From positions 11,490,837 through 11,554,836 of the forward strand of contig NC_060955.1 of the NCBI RefSeq assembly GCF_910589235.1: a stretch of DNA of 64,000 nt, written 5' to 3'. The notes beneath the pieces were generated by a model. That model saw nothing but the letters and a program-made list of their open reading frames with translations, was not told the DNA's origin and did no database searches. Source of the DNA: Vespa crabro (lineage: Eukaryota > Arthropoda > Insecta > Hymenoptera > Vespidae). Shown piece after piece: positions 51,052 through 63,904 of the stretch; within the stretch, counting starts at the first letter, position 1, and each line of letters begins with the position of its first letter. The position numbers were made by a program, and so were the translations under genes.

Positions 51052-52404
51052 TTGAAATCTCAATCAATATCAATGCTTTTATATTCTATCGACGCAGAAT
51101 ATACAAAGGAACAAGAACATAAGTTTGTCACTATGTGTAAATACGAGTTTCAACATGAATATTGTAGAAAAATTAGATCGACACATGCGATTTTCGTTAA
51201 TTGCAGAGCTTCAATCGTGAAAACATTGAACTTACTCGTACCACAGCTTGAGAATTGTTTCCAATCGATTCGGACATTGTATCTCTGAAGATCAAACATC
51301 TATTTGATATTGGAATCGACGTTTTAACCTTGTTTCATATGTTATATATGATTATTAGCTCATAAAGAAGTATCATCGAAATACGAAATTTGAAATCTCA
51401 ATCAATATCAATGCTATTATATTCTATCGACGCAGAATATACAATGGAACAAGATCATAAGTTTGTCACTATGTGTAAAAACGAGTTTCAACATGAATAT
51501 TGTAGAAAAATGAGATCGACACATGCGAATTTCGTTAATTGCTGAGATGTAATCGTGAAATCATTGAACTAATTCGCACCACAGATTGAGAATTGTTTCC
51601 AATCGATTCGGACATTGTATTTCTGAAGATCAAACATTTATTTTATCTTGGAATCGAAGTTATAACCTTGTTTCATATTTTATATACGATTATTAGCTCA
51701 TAAAGAAGTATCATCGAAATACGAAATTTGAAATCTCAATCAATATCAATGCTTTTATATTCTATCGACGCAGAATATACAAAGGAACAAGAACATAAGT
51801 TTGTCACTATGTGTAAATACGAGTTTCAACATGAATATTGTAGAAAAATTAGATCGACACATGCGATTTTCGTTAATTGCAGAGCTTCAATCGTGAAAAC
51901 ATTGAACTTACTCGTACCACAGCTTGAGAATTGTTTCCAATCGATTCGGACATTGTATCTCTGAAGATCAAACATCTATTTGATATTGGAATCGACGTTT
52001 TAACCTTGTTTCATATGTTATATATGATTATTAGCTCATAAAGAAGTATCATCGAAATACGAAATTTGAAATCTCAATCAATATCAATGCTATTATATTC
52101 TATCGACGCAGAATATACAATGGAACAAGATCATAAGTTTGTCACTATGTGTAAAAACGAGTTTCAACATGATTATTGTAGAAAAATGAGATCGACACAT
52201 GCGAATTTCGTTAATTGCTGAGATGTAATCGTGAAATCATTGAACTAATTCGCACCACAGATTGAGAATTGTTTCCAATCGATTCGGACATTGTATTTCT
52301 GAAGATCAAACATCTATTTGATATTGGAATCGACGTTTTAACATTGTTTCTTATCGTATATACGTTTTTTCGTTCATAATGGCGTACCATCGAAATACGA
52401 AATA

Positions 52405-54434
52405 ATGAAATCTCATTCAAATTCAATTAGTTTATATTCTGTCGACGCAGAATAAAGATTACAACAAGAATATATCTTCCTGACTGTGTGTAAATAGAAG
52501 TTTTAACATGAAAATTGTCGAAAAATGAGATCGACAAATGCGAATTTTGTTAAATGCTGAGATAAAATCGTGAACACATTGAAATTACTCGTACCACAGT
52601 TTCAGAAATGTTTCCAATCAATTCGGACATTGTATTTCTGAAGATCAAACATTTATTTTATCTTGGAATCGACGTTATAACCTTGTTTCATATTTTATAT
52701 ACGATTATTAGCTCATAAAGAAGTATCATCGAAATACGAAATTTGAAATCTCAATCAATATCAATGCTTTTACATTCTATCGACGCAGAATATACAAAGG
52801 AACAAGAACATAAGTTTGTCACTATGTGTAAATACGAGTTTCAACATGAATATTGTAGAAAAATGAGATCGACACATGCGAATTTCGTTAATTGCAGAGC
52901 TTCAATCGTGAAAACATTGAACTTACTCGTACCACAGCTTGAGAAATGTTTCCAATCGATTCGGACATTGTATTTCTGAAGATCATACATCCATTTTATC
53001 TTGGAATCGACGTTATAACCTTGTTTCATATGTTATATATGATTATTAGCTCATAAAGAAGTATCATCGAAATACGAAATTTGAAATCTCAATCAATATC
53101 AATGCTATTATATTCTATCGACGCAGAATATACAATGGAACAAGATCATAAGTTTGTCACTATGTGTAAAAACGAGTTTCAACATGAATATTGTAGAAAA
53201 ATGAGATCGACACATGCGAATTTCGTTAATTGCTGAGATGTAATCGTGAAATCATTGAACTAATTCGTACCACAGCTTGAGAATTGATTCCAATCGATTC
53301 GGACATTGTATTTCTGAAGATCAAACATCTATTTGATATTGGAATCGACGTTTTAACATTGTTTCTTATCGTATATACATTTTTTCGTTCATAATGGCGT
53401 ACCATCGAAATACGAAATAATGAAATCTCATTCAAATTCAATTAGTTTATATTCTGTCGACGCAGAATAAAGATTACAACAAGAATATATCTTCCTGACT
53501 GTGTGTAAATAGAAGTTTTAACATGAAAATTGTCGAAAAATGAGATCGACAAATGCGAATTTTGTTAAATGCTGAGATAAAATCGTGAACACATTGAAAT
53601 TACTCGTACCACAGTTTCAGAAATGTTTCCAATCAATTCGGACATTGTATTTCTGAAGATCAAACATTTATTTTATCTTGGAATCGACGTTATAACCTTG
53701 TTTCATATTTTATATACGATTATTAGCTCATAAAGAAGTATCATCGAAATACGAAATTTGAAATCTCAATCAATATCAATGCTTTTACATTCTATCGACG
53801 CAGAATATACAAAGGAACAAGAACATAAGTTTGTCACTATGTGTAAAAACGAGTTTCAACATGAATATTGTAGAAAAATGAGATCGACACATGCGAATTT
53901 CGTTAATTGCAGAGCTTCAATCGTGAAAACATTGAACTTACTCGTACCACAGCTTGAGAAATGTTTCCAATCGATTCGGACATTGTATTTCTGAAGATCA
54001 TACATCCATTTTATCTTGGAATCGACGTTATAACCTTGTTTCATATGTTATATATGATTATTAGCTCATAAAGAAGTATCATCGAAATACGAAATTTGAA
54101 ATCTCAATCTATATCAATGCTATTATATTCTATCGACGCAGAATATACAATGGAACAAGATCATAAGTTTGTCACTATGTGTAAAAACGAGTTTCAACAT
54201 GAATATTGTAGAAAAATGAGATCGACACATGCGAATTTCGTTAATTGCTGAGATGTAATCGTGAAATCATTGAACTAATTCGTACCACAGCTTGAGAATT
54301 GATTCCAATCGATTCGGACATTGTATTTCTGAAGATCAAACATCTATTTGATATTGGAATCGACGTTTTAACATTGTTTCTTATCGTATATACATTTTTT
54401 CGTTCATAATGGCGTACCATCGAAATACGAAATA
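52405..54434 (+). repeat. Two 3-mer units C-A-B, 1,015 bp each
   Basis: Units start at 52405 and 53420. The A has TTTTACATTC and the B has GAGAATTGATTCC and ATATACATTTTTTCG, shared with the trimers at 57478 and 61199. The A at 53758 differs by GTAAAAACGAG, normally a B feature. Confidence 0.93.
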
Positions 54435-57400
54435 ATGAAATCTCATTCAAATTCAATTAGTTTATATTCTGTCGACGCAGAATAAAGATTACAACAAGAA
54501 TATATCTTCCTGACTGTGTGTAAATAGAAGTTTTAACATGAAAATTGTCGAAAAATGAGATCGACAAATGCGAATTTTGTTAAATGCTGAGATAAAATCG
54601 TGAACACATTGAAATTACTCGTACCACAGTTTCAGAAATGTTTCCAATCAATTCGGACATTGTATTTCTGAAGATCAAACATTTATTTTATCTTGGAATC
54701 GACGTTATAACCTTGTTTCATATTTTATATACGATTATTAGCTCATAAAGAAGTATCATCGAAATACGAAATTTGAAATCTCAATCAATATCAATGCTTT
54801 TACATTCTATCGACGCAGAATATACAAAGGAACAAGAACATAAGTTTGTCACTATGTGTAAATACGAGTTTCAACATGAATATTGTAGAAAAATGAGATC
54901 GACACATGCGAATTTCGTTAATTGCAGAGCTTCAATCGTGAAAACATTGAACTTACTCGTACCACAGCTTGAGAAATGTTTCCAATCGATTCGGACATTG
55001 TATTTCTGAAGATCATACATCCATTTTATCTTGGAATCGACGTTATAACCTTGTTTCATATGTTATATATGATTATTAGCTCATAAAGAAGTATCATCGA
55101 AATACGAAATTTGAAATCTTAATCAATATCAATGCTTTTATATTCTATCGACTCAGAATATACAAAGGAACAAGAACATAAGTTTGTCACTATGTGTAAA
55201 TACGAGATTCAACATGAATATTGTAGAAAAATGAGATCGACACATGCGAATTTCGTTAATTGCTGAGATTTAATCGTGAAAGCATTGAACTAACTCGTAC
55301 CACAGCTTGAGAATTGTTTCCAATCGATTCGGACATTGTATTTCTGAAGATCAAACATTTATTTTATCTTGGAATCGAAGTTATAACCTTGTTTCATATT
55401 TTATATACGATTATTAGCTCATAAAGAAGTATCATCGAAATACGAAATTTGAAATCTCAATCAATATCAATGCTTTTATATTCTATCGACGCAGAATATA
55501 CAAAGGAACAAGAACATAAGTTTGTCACTATGTGTAAATACGAGTTTCAACATGAATATTGTAGAAAAATTAGATCGACACATGCGATTTTCGTTAATTG
55601 CAGAGCTTCAATCGTGAAAACATTGAACTTACTCGTACCACAGCTTGAGAATTGTTTCCAATCGATTCGGACATTGTATCTCTGAAGATCAAACATCTAT
55701 TTGATATTGGAATCGACGTTTTAACCTTGTTTCATATGTTATATATGATTATTAGCTCATAAAGAAGTATCATCGAAATACGAAATTTGAAATCTCAATC
55801 AATATCAATGCTATTATATTCTATCGACGCAGAATATACAATGGAACAATATCATAAGTTTGTCACTATGTGTAAAAACGAGTTTCAACATGAATATTGT
55901 AGAAAAATGAGATCGACACATGCGAATTTCGTTAATTGCTGAGATGTAATCGTGAAATCATTGAACTAATTCGCACCACAGATTGAGAATTGTTTCCAAT
56001 CGATTCGGACATTGTATTTCTGAAGATCAAACATTTATTTTATCTTGGAATCGAAGTTATAACCTTGTTTCATATTTTATATACGATTATTAGCTCATAA
56101 AGAAGTATCATCGAAATACGAAATTTGAAATCTCAATCAATATCAATGCTTTTATATTCTATCGACGCAGAATATACAAAGGAACAAGAACATAAGTTTG
56201 TCACTATGTGTAAATACGAGTTTCAACATGAATATTGTAGAAAAATTAGATCGACACATGCGATTTTCGTTAATTGCAGAGCTTCAATCGTGAAAACATT
56301 GAACTTACTCGTACCACAGCTTGAGAATTGTTTCCAATCGATTCGGACATTGTATCTCTGAAGATCAAACATCTATTTGATATTGGAATCGACGTTTTAA
56401 CCTTGTTTCATATGTTATATATGATTATTAGCTCATAAAGAAGTATCATCGAAATACGAAATTTGAAATCTCAATCAATATCAATGCTATTATATTCTAT
56501 CGACGCAGAATATACAATGGAACAAGATCATAAGTTTGTCACTATGTGTAAAAACGAGTTTCAACATGAATATTGTAGAAAAATGAGATCGACACATGCG
56601 AATTTCGTTAATTGCTGAGATGTAATCGTGAAATCATTGAACTAATTCGCACCACAGATTGAGAATTGTTTCCAATCGATTCGGACATTGTATTTCTGAA
56701 GATCAAACATTTATTTTATCTTGGAATCGAAGTTATAACCTTGTTTCATATTTTATATACGATTATTAGCTCATAAAGAAGTATCATCGAAATACGAAAT
56801 TTGAAATCTCAATCAATATCAATGCTTTTATATTCTATCGACGCAGAATATACAAAGGAACAAGAACATAAGTTTGTCACTATGTGTAAATACGAGTTTC
56901 AACATGAATATTGTAGAAAAATTAGATCGACACATGCGATTTTCGTTAATTGCAGAGCTTCAATCGTGAAAACATTGAACTTACTCGTACCACAGCTTGA
57001 GAATTGTTTCCAATCGATTCGGACATTGTATCTCTGAAGATCAAACATCTATTTGATATTGGAATCGACGTTTTAACCTTGTTTCATATTTTATATATGA
57101 TTATTAGCTCATAAAGAAGTATCATCGAAATACGAAATTTGAAATCTCAATCAATATCAATGCTATTATATTCTATCGACGCAGAATATACAATGGAACA
57201 AGATCATAAGTTTGTCACTATGTGTAAAAACGAGTTTCAACATGAATATTGTAGAAAAATGAGATCGACACATGCGAATTTCGTTAATTGCTGAGATGTA
57301 ATCGTGAAATCATTGAACTAATTCGCACCACAGATTGAGAATTGTTTCCAATCGATTCGGACATTGTATTTCTGAAGATCAAACATCTATTTGATATTGG

Positions 57401-57477
57401 AATCGACGTTTTAACATTGTTTCTTATCGTATATACGTTTTTTCGTTCATAATGGCGTACCATCGAAATACGAAATA
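54435..57477 (+). repeat. 9-mer HOR unit, second family, 3,043 bp
   Basis: Order C-A-F-A''-G-A''-G-A''-B; monomers at 54435, 54773, 55111, 55449, 55787, 56125, 56463, 56801 and 57139. It differs from the unit at 49362 by only a few bases that I could find (for example CAATATCATAAG for CAAGATCATAAG near 55849). Confidence 0.93.
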
Positions 57478-58492
57478 ATGAAATCTCATTCAAATTCAAT
57501 TAGTTTATATTCTGTCGACGCAGAATAAAGATTACAACAAGAATATATCTTCCTGACTGTGTGTAAATAGAAGTTTTAACATGAAAATTGTCGAAAAATG
57601 AGATCGACAAATGCGAATTTTGTTAAATGCTGAGATAAAATCGTGAACACATTGAAATTACTCGTACCACAGTTTCAGAAATGTTTCCAATCAATTCGGA
57701 CATTGTATTTCTGAAGATCAAACATTTATTTTATCTTGGAATCGACGTTATAACCTTGTTTCATATTTTATATACGATTATTAGCTCATAAAGAAGTATC
57801 ATCGAAATACGAAATTTGAAATCTCAATCAATATCAATGCTTTTACATTCTATCGACGCAGAATATACAAAGGAACAAGAACATAAGTTTGTCACTATGT
57901 GTAAATACGAGTTTCAACATGAATATTGTAGAAAAATGAGATCGACACATGCGAATTTCGTTAATTGCAGAGCTTCAATCGTGAAAACATTGAACTTACT
58001 CGTACCACAGCTTGAGAAATGTTTCCAATCGATTCGGACATTGTATTTCTGAAGATCATACATCCATTTTATCTTGGAATCGACGTTATAACCTTGTTTC
58101 ATATGTTATATATGATTATTAGCTCATAAAGAAGTATCATCGAAATACGAAATTTGAAATCTCAATCTATATCAATGCTATTATATTCTATCGACGCAGA
58201 ATATACAATGGAACAAGATCATAAGTTTGTCACTATGTGTAAAAACGAGTTTCAACATGAATATTGTAGAAAAATGAGATCGACACATGCGAATTTCGTT
58301 AATTGCTGAGATGTAATCGTGAAATCATTGAACTAATTCGTACCACAGCTTGAGAATTGATTCCAATCGATTCGGACATTGTATTTCTGAAGATCAAACA
58401 TCTATTTGATATTGGAATCGACGTTTTAACATTGTTTCTTATCGTATATACATTTTTTCGTTCATAATGGCGTACCATCGAAATACGAAATA
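57478..58492 (+). repeat. 3-mer unit C-A-B, 1,015 bp
   Basis: Monomers at 57478, 57816 and 58154. The B carries AATCTATATC and GAGAATTGATTCC, as at 54096. Confidence 0.93.
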
Positions 58493-60183
58493 ATGAAATC
58501 TCATTCAAATTCAATTAGTTTATATTCTGTCGACGCAGAATAAAGATTACAACAAGAATATATCTTCCTGACTGTGTGTAAATAGAAGTTTTAACATGAA
58601 AATTGTCGAAAAATGAGATCGACAATTGCGAATTTTGTTAAATGCTGAGATAAAATCGTGAACACATTGAAATTACTCGTACCACAGTTTCAGAAATGTT
58701 TCCAATCAATTCGGACATTGTATTTCTGAAGATCAAACATTTATTTTATCTTGGAATCGACGTTATAACCTTGTTTCATATTTTATATACGATTATTAGC
58801 TCATAAAGAAGTATCATCGAAATACGAAATTTGAAATCTCAATCAATATCAATGCTTTTACATTCTATCGACGCAGAATATACAAAGGAACAAGAACATA
58901 AGTTTGTCACTATGTGTAAATACGAGTTTCAACATGAATATTGTAGAAAAATGAGATCGACACATGCGAATTTCGTTAATTGCAGAGCTTCAATCGTGAA
59001 AACATTGAACTTACTCGTACCCCAGCTTGAGAAATGTTTCCAATCGATTCGGACATTGTATTTCTGAAGATCATACATCCATTTTATCTTGGAATCGATG
59101 TTATAACCTTGTTTCATATGTTATATATGATTATTAGCTCATAAAGAAGTATCATCGAAATACGAAATTTGAAATCTTAATCAATATCAATGCTTTTATA
59201 TTCTATCGACTCAGAATATACAAATGAACAAGAACATAAGTTTGTCACTATGTGTAAATACGAGATTCAACATGAATATTGTAGAAAAATGAGATCGACA
59301 CATGCGAATTTCGTTAATTGCTGAGATTTAATCGTGAAAGCATTGAACTAACTCGTACCACAGCTTGAGAATTGTTTCCAATCGATTCGGACATTGTATT
59401 TCTGAAGATCAAACATTTATTTTATCTTGGAATCGAAGTTATAACCTTGTTTCATATTTTATATACGATTATTAGCTCATAAAGAAGTATCATCGAAATA
59501 CGAAATTTGAAATCTCAATCAATATCAATGCTTTTATATTCTATCGACGCAGAATATACAAAGGAACAAGAACATAAGTTTGTCACTATGTGTAAATACG
59601 AGTTTCAACATGAATATTGTAGAAAAATTAGATCGACACATGCGATTTTCGTTAATTGCAGAGCTTCAATCGTGAAAACATTGAACTTACTCGTACCACA
59701 GCTTGAGAATTGTTTCCAATCGATTCGGACATTGTATCTCTGAAGATCAAACATCTATTTGATATTGGAATCGACGTTTTAACCTTGTTTCATATGTTAT
59801 ATATGATTATTAGCTCATAAAGAAGTATCATCGAAATACGAAATTTGAAATCTCAATCAATATCAATGCTATTATATTCTATCGACGCAGAATATACAAT
59901 GGAACAAGATCATAAGTTTGTCACTATGTGTAAAAACGAGTTTCAACATGAATATTGTAGAAAAATGAGATCGACACATGCGAATTTCGTTAATTGCTGA
60001 GATGTAATCGTGAAATCATTGAACTAATTCGCACCACAGATTGAGAATTGTTTCCAATCGATTCGGACATTGTATTTCTGAAGATCAAACATCTATTTGA
60101 TATTGGAATCGACGTTTTAACATTGTTTCTTATCGTATATACGTTTTTTCGTTCATAATGGCGTACCATCGAAATACGAAATA
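58493..60183 (+). repeat. 5-mer HOR unit C-A-F-A''-B, 1,691 bp
   Basis: Monomers at 58493, 58831, 59169, 59507 and 59845. It equals the 9-mer minus two G-A'' dimers. It carries GACAATTGCG, TACCCCAGC and ATCGATGTT, the marks of the 9-mer at 46319. Confidence 0.92.
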
Positions 60184-61198
60184 ATGAAATCTCATTCAAA
60201 TTCAATTAGTTTATATTCTGTCGACGCAGAATAAAGATTACAACAAGAATATATCTTCCTGACTGTGTGTAAATAGAAGTTTTAACATGAAAATTGTCGA
60301 AAAATGAGATCGACAAATGCGAATTTTGTTAAATGCTGAGATAAAATCGTGAACACATTGAAATTACTCGTACCACAGTTTCAGAAATGTTTCCAATCAA
60401 TTCGGACATTGTATTTCTGAAGATCAAACATTTATTTTATCTTGGAATCGACGTTATAACCTTGTTTCATATTTTATATACGATTATTAGCTCATAAAGA
60501 AGTATCATCGAAATACGAAATTTGAAATCTCAATCAATATCAATGCTTTTACATTCTATCGACGCAGAATATACAAAGGAACAAGAACATAAGTTTGTCA
60601 CTATGTGTAAATACGAGTTTCAACATGAATATTGTAGAAAAATGAGATCGACACATGCGAATTTCGTTAATTGCAGAGCTTCAATCGTGAAAACATTGAA
60701 CTTACTCGTACCCCAGCTTGAGAAATGTTTCCAATCGATTCGGACATTGTATTTCTGAAGATCATACATCCATTTTATCTTGGAATCGAAGTTATAACCT
60801 TGTTTCATATTTTATATACGATTATTAGCTCATAAAGAAGTATCATCGAAATACGAAATTTGAAATCTCAATCAATATCAATGCTTTTATATTCTATCGA
60901 CGCAGAATATACAAAGGAACAAGAACATAAGTTTGTCACTATGTGTAAATACGAGTTTCAACATGAATATTGTAGAAAAATTAGATCGACACATGCGATT
61001 TTCGTTAATTGCAGAGCTTCAATCGTGAAAACATTGAACTTACTCGTACCACAGCTTGAGAATTGTTTCCAATCGATTCGGACATTGTATCTCTGAAGAT
61101 CAAACATCTATTTGATATTGGAATCGACGTTTTAACCTTGTTTCTTATCGTATATACGTTTTTTCGTTCATAATGGCGTACCATCGAAATACGAAATA
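60184..61198 (+). repeat. 3-mer formed by internal deletion, C-A/F-A''/B, 1,015 bp
   Basis: Monomers at 60184, 60522 and 60860. The A switches to the F-type 3' end (GAAGTT, TTTTATATACG) between 60774 and 60790, so an F monomer was removed cleanly. The following A'' ends with a type II end (CTTGTTTCTTATCG), so a C follows. Confidence 0.9.
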
Positions 61199-62213
61199 AT
61201 GAAATCTCATTCAAATTCAATTAGTTTATATTCTGTCGACGCAGAATAAAGATTACAACAAGAATATATCTTCCTGAATGTGTGTAAATAGAAGTTTTAA
61301 CATGAACATTGTCGAAAAATGAGATCGACAAATGCGAATTTTGTTAAATGCTGAGATAAAATCGTGAACACATTGAAATTACTCGTACCACAGTTTCAGA
61401 AATGTTTCCAATCAATTCGGACATTGTATTTCTGAAGATCAAACATTTATTTTATCTTGGAATCGAAGTTATAACCTTGTTTCATATTTTATATACGATT
61501 ATTAGCTCATAAAGAAGTATCATCGAAATACGAAATTTTAAATCTCAATCAATATCAATGCTTTTATATTCTATCGACGCAGAATATACAAAGGAACAAG
61601 AACATAAGTTTGTCACTATGTGTAAATACGAGTTTCAACATGAATATTGTAGAAAAATGAGATCGACACATGCGAATTTCGTTAATTGCAGAGCTTCAAT
61701 CGTGAAAACATTGAACTTACTCGTACCACAGCTTGAGAAATGTTTCCAATCGATTCGGACATTGTATTTCTGAAGATCATACATCCATTTTATCTTGGAA
61801 TCGACGTTATAACCTTGTTTCATATGTTATATATGATTATTAGCTCATAAAGAAGTATCATCGAAATACGAAATTTGAAATCTCAATCTATATCAATGCT
61901 ATTATATTCTATCGACGCAGAATATACAATGGAACAAGATCATAAGTTTGTCACTATGTGTAAAAACGAGTTTCAACATGAATATTGTAGAAAAATGAGA
62001 TCGACACATGCGAATTTCGTTAATTGCTGAGATGTAATCGTGAAATCATTGAACTAATTCGTACCACAGCTTGAGAATTGATTCCAATCGATTCGGACAT
62101 TGTATTTCTGAAGATCAAACATCTATTTGATATTGGAATCGACGTTTTAACATTGTTTCTTATCGTATATACATTTTTTCGTTCATAATGGCGTACCATC
62201 GAAATACGAAATA
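61199..62213 (+). repeat. 3-mer unit C-A-B with a lineage from 44-46 kb
   Basis: Monomers at 61199, 61537 and 61875. C has TCCTGAATGTGTG and ATGAACATTGTCG, and A begins TTAAATCTC, all as at 44289 and 45304. B has the local marks GAGAATTGATTCC and ATATACATTTTTTCG, so the foreign tract ends before or in B. Confidence 0.92.
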
Positions 62214-63904
62214 ATGAAATCTCATTCAAATTCAATTAGTTTATATTCTGTCGACGCAGAATAAAGATTACAACAAGAATATATCTTCCTGACTGTGTGT
62301 AAATAGAAGTTTTAACATGAAAATTGTCGAAAAATGAGATCGACAATTGCGAATTTTGTTAAATGCTGAGATAAAATCGTGAACACATTGAAATTACTCG
62401 TACCACAGTTTCAGAAATGTTTCCAATCAATTCGGACATTGTATTTCTGAAGATCAAACATTTATTTTATCTTGGAATCGACGTTATAACCTTGTTTCAT
62501 ATTTTATATACGATTATTAGCTCATAAAGAAGTATCATCGAAATACGAAATTTGAAATCTCAATCAATATCAATGCTTTTACATTCTATCGACGCAGAAT
62601 ATACAAAGGAACAAGAACATAAGTTTGTCACTATGTGTAAATACGAGTTTCAACATGAATATTGTAGAAAAATGAGATCGACACATGCGAATTTCGTTAA
62701 TTGCAGAGCTTCAATCGTGAAAACATTGAACTTACTCGTACCCCAGCTTGAGAAATGTTTCCAATCGATTCGGACATTGTATTTCTGAAGATCATACATC
62801 CATTTTATCTTGGAATCGATGTTATAACCTTGTTTCATATGTTATATATGATTATTAGCTCATAAAGAAGTATCATCGAAATACGAAATTTGAAATCTTA
62901 ATCAATATCAATGCTTTTATATTCTATCGACTCAGAATATACAAAGGAACAAGAACATAAGTTTGTCACTATGTGTAAATACGAGATTCAACATGAATAT
63001 TGTAGAAAAATGAGATCGACACATGCGAATTTCGTTAATTGCTGAGATTTAATCGTGAAAGCATTGAACTAACTCGTACCACAGCTTGAGAATTGTTTCC
63101 AATCGATTCGGACATTGTATTTCTGAAGATCAAACATTTATTTTATCTTGGAATCGAAGTTATAACCTTGTTTCATATTTTATATACGATTATTAGCTCA
63201 TAAAGAAGTATCATCGAAATACGAAATTTGAAATCTCAATCAATATCAATGCTTTTATATTCTATCGACGCAGAATATACAAAGGAACAAGAACATAAGT
63301 TTGTCACTATGTGTAAATACGAGTTTCAACATGAATATTGTAGAAAAATTAGATCGACACATGCGATTTTCGTTAATTGCAGAGCTTCAATCGTGAAAAC
63401 ATTGAACTTACTCGTACCACAGCTTGAGAATTGTTTCCAATCGATTCGGACATTGTATCTCTGAAGATCAAACATCTATTTGATATTGGAATCGACGTTT
63501 TAACCTTGTTTCATATGTTATATATGATTATTAGCTCATAAAGAAGTATCATCGAAATACGAAATTTGAAATCTCAATCAATATCAATGCTATTATATTC
63601 TATCGACGCAGAATATACAATGGAACAAGATCATAAGTTTGTCACTATGTGTAAAAACGAGTTTCAACATGAATATTGTAGAAAAATGAGATCGACACAT
63701 GCGAATTTCGTTAATTGCTGAGATGTAATCGTGAAATCATTGAACTAATTCGCACCACAGATTGAGAATTGTTTCCAATCGATTCGGACATTGTATTTCT
63801 GAAGATCAAACATCTATTTGATATTGGAATCGACGTTTTAACATTGTTTCTTATCGTATATACGTTTTTTCGTTCATAATGGCGTACCATCGAAATACGA
63901 AATA
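62214..63904 (+). repeat. 5-mer HOR unit C-A-F-A''-B, 1,691 bp
   Basis: Monomers at 62214, 62552, 62890, 63228 and 63566. It has the same length, order and private marks (GACAATTGCG, TACCCCAGC, ATCGATGTT) as the unit at 58493. Confidence 0.92.

Larger units (their letters stand above)
49362..52404 (+). repeat. 9-mer HOR unit, second family, 3,043 bp
   Basis: Same order as the previous unit; monomers at 49362, 49700, 50038, 50376, 50714, 51052, 51390, 51728 and 52066. The A'' copies alternate between GTATTTCTG and GTATCTCTG, showing the internal dimer steps to be separate copies. Confidence 0.93.
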
